Assembly (NCBI RefSeq): GCF_947489355.1
Contig: NZ_CANLDD010000002.1
Span: forward strand, 1-64,000
Length of the DNA stretch: 64,000 nt
Direction of reading: 5' to 3'
From: an uncultured Microbulbifer sp.
Lineage (GTDB): Bacteria > Pseudomonadota > Gammaproteobacteria > Pseudomonadales > Cellvibrionaceae
A program made the position numbers and the translations under genes. The first letter of the stretch is position 1, and each line of letters opens with the position of its first letter. The notes below the pieces were generated by a model, which searched no databases, was not told where the DNA came from, and saw only the letters and a list, made by a program, of their open reading frames with translations. Below are positions 58,911-64,000 of the stretch, one piece after another.

Positions 58911-60125
58911 ATGAAGGACATCCATAAATCTGACAAACTGCATGGCGTCTGCTATGAAATCCGCGGCCCGGTGATGGAACAGGCCCATCGCATGGAGGAG
59001 GAAGGCCACCGCATACTCAAACTGAATATCGGCAACCCCGCCCCTTTCGGCTTCGACGCCCCGGATGAGATCATCCAGGATGTTATCCTCAATCTCACCC
59101 GCGCCCAGGGCTATGTGGAATCCAAGGGGCTGTTCGCTGCACGCAAAGCCATTATGCAGGAGTGTCAGACCCTGGGTATCCAGGGAGTTGATATAAACGA
59201 CATTTATCTGGGTAATGGCGTCTCCGAGCTGATCTCCATCGCCATCCAGGCGCTGCTCAATACCGGCGATGAACTGCTACTGCCCATGCCCAACTATCCT
59301 CTGTGGATGGCGGCAACCAATTTAACCGGTGCCAATCCAGTATTGTACCGCTGCGATGAAGCTGCCGGTTGGCTGCCGGATATCGAAGACATCAAGTCCA
59401 AGATCACACCGCGCACCCGCGGCATCGTGGTCATCAATCCCAACAACCCCACCGGCGCCATCTACCCGCGGGCACTGCTGGAAGATATGGTCGAAATCGC
59501 ACGCAGCCACAACTTGGTGATCTTCGCCGATGAGATCTACAGCAAAATTCTCTACGACGGTGCGGAGTTTACTCCCATGGCCAGACTGGCCCAGGACGTG
59601 CTCTGCCTGAGTTTCAACGGCCTGTCCAAATCCTATCGCCTGGCCGGATTTCGCTCCGGCTGGATGGTGATCAGTGGCGCTAAACATCGGGCCGAGGGAT
59701 TTATCGGTGGTGTGGATATGCTGACTTCCATGCGCCTGTGCGGCAACGTTCCGGCCATGTTCGCGGTGCAAACGGCACTCGGTGGCTATCAGAGTATTAA
59801 CGATCTGGTGCTGCCCGGCGGACGCTTGGGCCAGCAACGCGACCTAGCCTACCGCATGCTCAATGAAATCCCCGGCGTCAGCTGCGTCAAACCCAGTGGT
59901 GCGATTTACCTGTTCCCCAAACTCCACCTGGATCACCACAAGATTGACTGTGACGAGCACCTGGTATTGGAATTTTTGCGCCAGGAAAAAATTCTGCTGG
60001 TTCAGGGTACCGCCTTCCACTGGGATGCACCGGATCACTTGCGTATCGTCTTCCTGCCCCAGGCTAACGATCTCTGCCACGCCATCGAGCGCCTGGGTTA
60101 TTTTCTGGAGCGATATTCCCGCTGA
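58911..60125 (+). CDS. alaA: Alanine aminotransferase AlaA-type (404 aa)
   Basis: The start ATG 58911 (MKDIHKSDKLHGVCYEIRG) matches the family; upstream in-frame codons are untypical. It is a fold I PLP enzyme with the order NIGNPAPFGFDAPDEI, PNYPLWMAATNLTGA, INPNNPTGAIYPRALLEDMV and IFADEIYSKILYDG, with the PLP lysine in LSFNGLSKSYRLAGFRSGW (about residue 239) and the Arg near LRIVFLP at the end. It transfers the amino group between glutamate and pyruvate. The downstream gene overlaps its stop (TGATG). Confidence 0.93.
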   Translation: MKDIHKSDKLHGVCYEIRGPVMEQAHRMEEEGHRILKLNIGNPAPFGFDAPDEIIQDVILNLTRAQGYVESKGLFAARKAIMQECQTLGIQGVDINDIYLGNGVSELISIAIQALLNTGDELLLPMPNYPLWMAATNLTGANPVLYRCDEAAGWLPDIEDIKSKITPRTRGIVVINPNNPTGAIYPRALLEDMVEIARSHNLVIFADEIYSKILYDGAEFTPMARLAQDVLCLSFNGLSKSYRLAGFRSGWMVISGAKHRAEGFIGGVDMLTSMRLCGNVPAMFAVQTALGGYQSINDLVLPGGRLGQQRDLAYRMLNEIPGVSCVKPSGAIYLFPKLHLDHHKIDCDEHLVLEFLRQEKILLVQGTAFHWDAPDHLRIVFLPQANDLCHAIERLGYFLERYSR

Positions 60126-60547
60126 TGTTGGACGATTTACATATCCACGATTTTTACCGCCACGCCGGCAGAATCCTGCTGACGTTGTTCGGCCAGTTCC
60201 CTGTACCAGCCACCCTTTATGTAGAGGATATCGCCGGACCCGATACCCCGGACGCATTTGGGCTGCACTCGCCGCGCCATCTTGCCTGCCTGGGGGCAAT
60301 GACGTGGCTGCAGCAGAGTGGCTATATCGGTTTTTCCCAGCTGCTGCGCCAGGAAGCGATAGAAAAAGCCGTGTTGAGCCACAGGGGCTTTGTGCTGTTA
60401 ACCAACACCCAGGCCGAGTCGGAGCAGAGCAACGCACAGTTGCTCAGCAGCGCCGTGTCCAATGGTTCATCCGCGAAACTGCAGGCGCTGATGGAGCGCC
60501 TGATGCGGGAGTTCGCCGCATCCGGATGCAGTCTGTGTAACCACTAA
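60125..60547 (+). CDS. Unknown protein coupled to alaA (140 aa)
   Basis: The ATG overlaps the alaA stop by one base (TGATG), so the two are translated together. The product is helical and soluble, beginning MLDDLHIHDFYRHAGRILLT and ending with two cysteines (AASGCSLCNH). It resembles small conserved gammaproteobacterial proteins found next to alaA-type genes, but I know no function. Its stop overlaps the convergent methyltransferase stop. Confidence 0.75.
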   Translation: MLDDLHIHDFYRHAGRILLTLFGQFPVPATLYVEDIAGPDTPDAFGLHSPRHLACLGAMTWLQQSGYIGFSQLLRQEAIEKAVLSHRGFVLLTNTQAESEQSNAQLLSSAVSNGSSAKLQALMERLMREFAASGCSLCNH

Positions 60548-61485
60548 TGCTGTCGGCGGTATTTTACGTGCAGCATTTTCAGTGCCGCATCCGGGTCCTG
60601 ATCCGGAAAATCCGGATTCTGCGGCAGGCGCGCAGCCACTGCATACCCCGTATCGGCTTCGAGAATCAATTCGCGAAAGCGGGCCTCACTGTAGCGCGGG
60701 GAGTTGATTACCATCAGCAGATCCGCCTCCTGCGCGAGGCAGACGGGCAATTGCTGCAGCAGTTTTGTGTAGTTATGGCCCACATCAAAGCGGCCTTTCT
60801 GGCGTGTGGGCGGGTCCACCACCCCCAGTTGGAAGGGACCGCGCCGGTCAAAGCGCTTGAACTGGCGCAGCGCATCCAACGGCAGAAACTGGATACCCTT
60901 CAGGGACAGGCCATTGATCGCGTGGTTCTCGCGCCCGCGGTTCAACACACCGCGGTTCACATCCACATTCACAATGTCAATATCCCCTGCAGCGCGGGCC
61001 ACCGCGGAAAAGGCGCAGGTAAAGGCGAACAAATTGAGCATTTTCACCGATTCTTGTCCCGTGCGAATGCGGATCTGTTCCTCCAGCCAGACCCGACCCG
61101 GTTCGATATCGAGAAAGAAACCCACATTCTGCCGCTCGAAAGTGAGGGGAAATTGCAACCCGCCACGCCGCGCCACCGGTGCCGCTACTGCGGTGCCACA
61201 CGGCCAGCTCACCGGCACCCCGGCCAGATAGCGCCGCTGCACAGCGACACCCCGATAACCGCAGGGCTGCGCCAGCTGCCACAATCGTTCACATAGCGCC
61301 ACCTCCCCTGCGTGCGCCTCAAAAAAAGTCACCAGCATTGCCGGAAAAAAACTGTCTACACAAACCTGCTCCAACCCCCCATAGTTGCGCCCACGGCCAT
61401 GGAATAACCGCCGGCTATCCCCGCGGCCCTCGGCTAACTTGCACGCAACCTGTCTTAGTAATGGCTCCCAAGGGGCGGACAGCAT
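60544..61485 (-). CDS. Class I SAM-dependent methyltransferase, RlmI/RlmK-like (313 aa)
   Basis: The core has QNVGFFLDIEPGRVWLEEQI, motif I LNLFAFTCAFSAVARAAG, the VNVDVNRGVLNRGRENHAIN motif, and VVDPPTRQKGRFDVG, the DPPT catalytic loop typical of rRNA cytosine/guanine methyltransferases such as RlmK and RlmI. The target RNA is not known. It is the end of a minus-strand operon and follows the NAD-kinase-like gene by three bases. A PUA domain is not evident, so it is not a typical RlmI. Confidence 0.8.
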   Translation of the reverse strand: MLSAPWEPLLRQVACKLAEGRGDSRRLFHGRGRNYGGLEQVCVDSFFPAMLVTFFEAHAGEVALCERLWQLAQPCGYRGVAVQRRYLAGVPVSWPCGTAVAAPVARRGGLQFPLTFERQNVGFFLDIEPGRVWLEEQIRIRTGQESVKMLNLFAFTCAFSAVARAAGDIDIVNVDVNRGVLNRGRENHAINGLSLKGIQFLPLDALRQFKRFDRRGPFQLGVVDPPTRQKGRFDVGHNYTKLLQQLPVCLAQEADLLMVINSPRYSEARFRELILEADTGYAVAARLPQNPDFPDQDPDAALKMLHVKYRRQH

Positions 61486-61488
61486 TCT

Positions 61489-62637
61489 CTAGAGTGTCCC
61501 GTTGCTCAGAGGATAGAGGATCGCATCCCGGTAGCCAGTTACAACCCGGATAAAACCCGACCACTGCCGATCCAGTTCGGGATCGCCACTATCCACCAGC
61601 AGAGGGCGGCCGCCCAGTTCGGTAATTTTGGTTTTGGTGGCCACCACCATTAAGTGATCGCGCCCCACGGCCCGCAGGACACTCGGGGAAAACTGCTGGT
61701 TGCCACGGCCAAGCAAATGGCCCTGTCCTCCAATGGCGGTGAGAATAATGTTTACCGGGCCTTGGTGCTGCGCAATGGCCGCCTCAATTTGAGGGGTGCT
61801 TACATCTATCTGTTTTAAAGTGCCGCGCTGCAGCAGATCCACTCCCAGCAAAGTGCCCTGGCAGCCCAGTGCATTCAATATCGCCAAAGTGGTGGAACCC
61901 GGACCGACGATATAGAGTGTTTGCGGGTCCAGTGCCTCAAGTATGTCAGCAGCGATATCCTCCACCGCCAATGCCTCGACTTCACGCCCGGCATTTTTTA
62001 CTGCCTGCAAAAAGTGGCCTTCCCGAGGTACCAGCAGTTCTCCATAGTAGCGGGTACGCACGCGCCCCTGACGAAAAGACTGTTCGTCGATATCCCGCAC
62101 CTCGCACGCACACAGGTCCACCAGCTGCCCCGCCATCAACCGCCGCAATACCTCACCCCCAGCCTTGGGCGAGATGGCAAAACAAGCCGAATGCATCTTG
62201 ACGCCGGCGGGAATCCCCAATACCGGGAAATGTTCACCAAGGGCGTTGACGATATTGCGTGCGGTGCCGTCACCGCCGATAAACACAATCAGGTCGGCAC
62301 CGGCATCACGGATAGCAACGGCGGCCTGTTCAGTATCCGCAGAAGTGGAGGGGGAGGACTTCGCAGCCCCCAGGGTGCGCACAGAAAAACCCAGCGTACG
62401 GGCGGTTTCCTCTCCCATTTCGCCGGCAAAACACAGTAGTTCCAACTGCCCGCGATGGAGCCTCAAAGCCTCCAGGGCAATGGCCGCGCGCTTGTAGGTT
62501 TGGGGTTTGATACCCAAAGCCAGGGCCCGTGCAACCGTCTCGGCACCATCACTGCCCTTCAGCCCCGCCGGGCCACCGATGCCTGCCCAGGGATTAATGA
62601 TCAACCCGAGTTTGTTAACCTGCTTGTCTATTTGCAC
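61489..62637 (-). CDS. ATP-NAD kinase-like / AcoX family protein (382 aa)
   Basis: The nucleotide-binding motif GGDGT is at residues 121-125, after LIVFI, as in NAD kinases and AcoX-type proteins. LGLIINPWAGIGGPAGLKGS near the start is typical of the AcoX-like long group. VGPGSTTLAILNALGCQGTL suits the second lobe. Members of the group are often annotated ATP-NAD kinase family, but activity in this type is not certain. It overlaps pdxB by ten bases. Confidence 0.85.
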   Translation of the reverse strand: MQIDKQVNKLGLIINPWAGIGGPAGLKGSDGAETVARALALGIKPQTYKRAAIALEALRLHRGQLELLCFAGEMGEETARTLGFSVRTLGAAKSSPSTSADTEQAAVAIRDAGADLIVFIGGDGTARNIVNALGEHFPVLGIPAGVKMHSACFAISPKAGGEVLRRLMAGQLVDLCACEVRDIDEQSFRQGRVRTRYYGELLVPREGHFLQAVKNAGREVEALAVEDIAADILEALDPQTLYIVGPGSTTLAILNALGCQGTLLGVDLLQRGTLKQIDVSTPQIEAAIAQHQGPVNIILTAIGGQGHLLGRGNQQFSPSVLRAVGRDHLMVVATKTKITELGGRPLLVDSGDPELDRQWSGFIRVVTGYRDAILYPLSNGTL

Positions 62638-63803
62638 ATCAGACCCAACACTGCCAGTTGTTGCAATTCCTCTTCACTCAGCGCCTCCGCCGGGCCTGTG
62701 TAGTGGCAAAACTCCAGGCGCTTGGGGTATTCCCGGCGCAGTCGGTCAAATGCCTGCGCCATGGGCTCAGTGCCGAACGCGGCTTCGCGCAGGCGGCGAT
62801 CATCCACGCGCGGATCATATATCTGCAGCAGCAGATCCGCCATTGCTCCCCCCTGTCCTGTCCCTGGGTCAGCCTCGCAACTATTCCTCAGACTTCCCGG
62901 CACAATCCGGAGGGTGGCGGTATCGCCTGAGGCCTCTGGAGACACCGCCGGAAGCGCAAGATCCATCACAGCGGACAACCTTTCGCGAATCTGACTGGTT
63001 CCCGCCAACTTGCCGTCGTCACTGTAACCGGCAATATGCGGGGTGGCTAATTCCACCCGTTGCAACAGTTCGGTATTGATCTCCGGCTCGTTCTCCCAGA
63101 CATCCAACACCGTACTGAAACGCCGTTCCCGTTTGAGCTGTTGAAGCAGTGCGCGGTTGTCCACCACCGCACCGCGCCCGGCACTAATCAGCACAGCACC
63201 ATCGCGGATATGCGCCAGCTGCTCTGAACCGATCATATGTAGGCTGGGGAAGCGCCCGCCTTTGACCAGTGGTGCGTGCAAACACACAATATCCCGCCCC
63301 AGCGCCTGCGCCAGTGTGGCAGAATCCGGGTTATCCGGCAGCCAGGGGTCATATACTGCACAGGAGGCACCCAGGGCGTGCAGGCGTTTTTGCAATAAAC
63401 CGCCCACATTGCCACAACCCACAATACCAAAACTGCGCCCACGCCAATCGACCTCCAAAGCGGCCAAGGCACAGAACACATATTCCACCACGGAATTGGC
63501 GTTGCAGCCGGGTGCAGCACACCAGTGAATGCTATTGCGCTCCAGCCACGGGATATCCAAATGATCTGTACCGATGGTGCAGCTGCCAACAAAGCGCACC
63601 GGCGTGCCCTGCAAGAGGCTCTGATTCACTTTGGTCACGGAGCGCACCAGCAGGATATCCGCTTCGGCCAACTGCTCGCGGCTCAGGGTGCGGCCTGGGC
63701 AACGCTGCAGAGTGCCGAGATCACCAAAGTACGACTGCAGTGCTGGAATATTTTCATCGGCAACGATCCTGAGCCCGACATTTTCTGTGGCTGTGTCATT
63801 CAT
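62628..63803 (-). CDS. pdxB: 4-phosphoerythronate dehydrogenase PdxB (391 aa)
   Basis: Second enzyme of the DXP-dependent pyridoxal phosphate pathway, oxidising 4-phosphoerythronate. It has the D-2-hydroxyacid dehydrogenase parts: GCGNVGG (NAD binding), an Arg in LISAGRG, Glu in ENEPEI and the catalytic His in TPHIAGYS, plus the PdxB-specific N-terminal VADENIPALQSYF and a C-terminal domain of about 110 residues. It overlaps the upstream frame by four bases (ATGA) and the next gene by ten. Confidence 0.95.
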   Translation of the reverse strand: MNDTATENVGLRIVADENIPALQSYFGDLGTLQRCPGRTLSREQLAEADILLVRSVTKVNQSLLQGTPVRFVGSCTIGTDHLDIPWLERNSIHWCAAPGCNANSVVEYVFCALAALEVDWRGRSFGIVGCGNVGGLLQKRLHALGASCAVYDPWLPDNPDSATLAQALGRDIVCLHAPLVKGGRFPSLHMIGSEQLAHIRDGAVLISAGRGAVVDNRALLQQLKRERRFSTVLDVWENEPEINTELLQRVELATPHIAGYSDDGKLAGTSQIRERLSAVMDLALPAVSPEASGDTATLRIVPGSLRNSCEADPGTGQGGAMADLLLQIYDPRVDDRRLREAAFGTEPMAQAFDRLRREYPKRLEFCHYTGPAEALSEEELQQLAVLGLMCK

Positions 63804-64000
63804 TCAAGCTCTCCATGCGCACGACCCAGGATACGCGCCATTTTGCCGGCGAGGCCGGAAATACCGAATTCCTCTGCCAGGGCATGTGCCAAATACAGGT
63901 CGACAGGTTGGGGACGCAATTCTCCAGGATTGATATCCAGCGCCATATTTTCCTCCAGGCAGGTCAAGCGTTTGGCCAGGCGCAACTGGTCCGCATACCG
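63800..64000 (-). CDS. C-terminal part of an unknown protein (runs off the window)
   Basis: Sixty-six codons are open from the window edge to the stop at 63800. The visible C-terminus is helical (RLTCLEENMALDINPGELRP, VDLYLAHALAEEFGISGLAG) and ends in acidic residues. Its stop overlaps the pdxB start by four bases, so it is the upstream partner in that operon. I do not recognise it. Confidence 0.8.
   Translation of the reverse strand, partial: RYADQLRLAKRLTCLEENMALDINPGELRPQPVDLYLAHALAEEFGISGLAGKMARILGRAHGELE

Overview
The window holds an almost complete lambdoid, podovirus-like prophage (positions 1 to about 47,400) followed by 16.6 kb of ordinary chromosome (47,408-64,000). The chromosomal genes (cytochrome bo-type quinol oxidase cyoABCD, type II queF, yadGH, msrB, alaA, pdxB, a tRNA-Glu/tRNA-Gly cluster) point to a gammaproteobacterium. 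The gene content fits a marine Cellvibrionales/Microbulbifer-like organism, but the genus is an inference from memory of such genomes, not something the sequence proves.

The prophage is organised like lambda, read right to left. The repressor cI (41,007-41,690, + strand) sits between two sets of operators. The right-hand early operon runs on the + strand: two unknown genes, recT, a YqaJ-type exonuclease, an unknown gene, a c4-like antisense RNA that should control a BRO-domain putative antirepressor, and an AlpA-type regulator, ending beside a tRNA-Ser(GGA) gene. The left-hand operon runs on the - strand: cro, two small genes, a 565-base structured region without a convincing gene, an O-like initiator that carries iterons, a P-like helicase loader, ninB, ninG and a Q-like gene. 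Directly after the Q-like gene lies a promoter-terminator pair that resembles lambda pR'-tR'.

The late genes continue on the - strand: endolysin, two putative holins, terminase small and large subunits, portal, scaffold, N4-gp56-like major capsid protein, decoration protein, connector and tail genes, a 1,282-residue tail fibre with an S74-type chaperone tail, tail-tip proteins, internal virion proteins and a 2,157-residue polyvalent ejection protein. Accessory (moron) genes sit at module borders, several next to intrinsic terminators and visibly AT-rich: SET-domain protein plus an SDR fragment, a 262-residue membrane/coiled-coil protein, DUF1203 plus DUF2306, an SDR with a possible membrane-protein remnant, and a secreted protein with its own promoter at the left end. 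No integrase and no second copy of the tRNA-Ser 3' end are visible, so the left attachment site lies outside the window or integration is atypical. One tail gene is split by a G6 homopolymer frameshift.

The chromosomal part reads: tRNA-Ser, nitroreductase, a membrane class III nucleotide cyclase (+), cyoABCD, yadG-yadH-queF, a duplicated tRNA-Glu/tRNA-Gly operon with a strong promoter, DUF1499 and msrB, alaA with a downstream unknown gene (+), then a methyltransferase, a NAD-kinase-like gene, pdxB and the end of an unknown gene, packed with overlapping ends.
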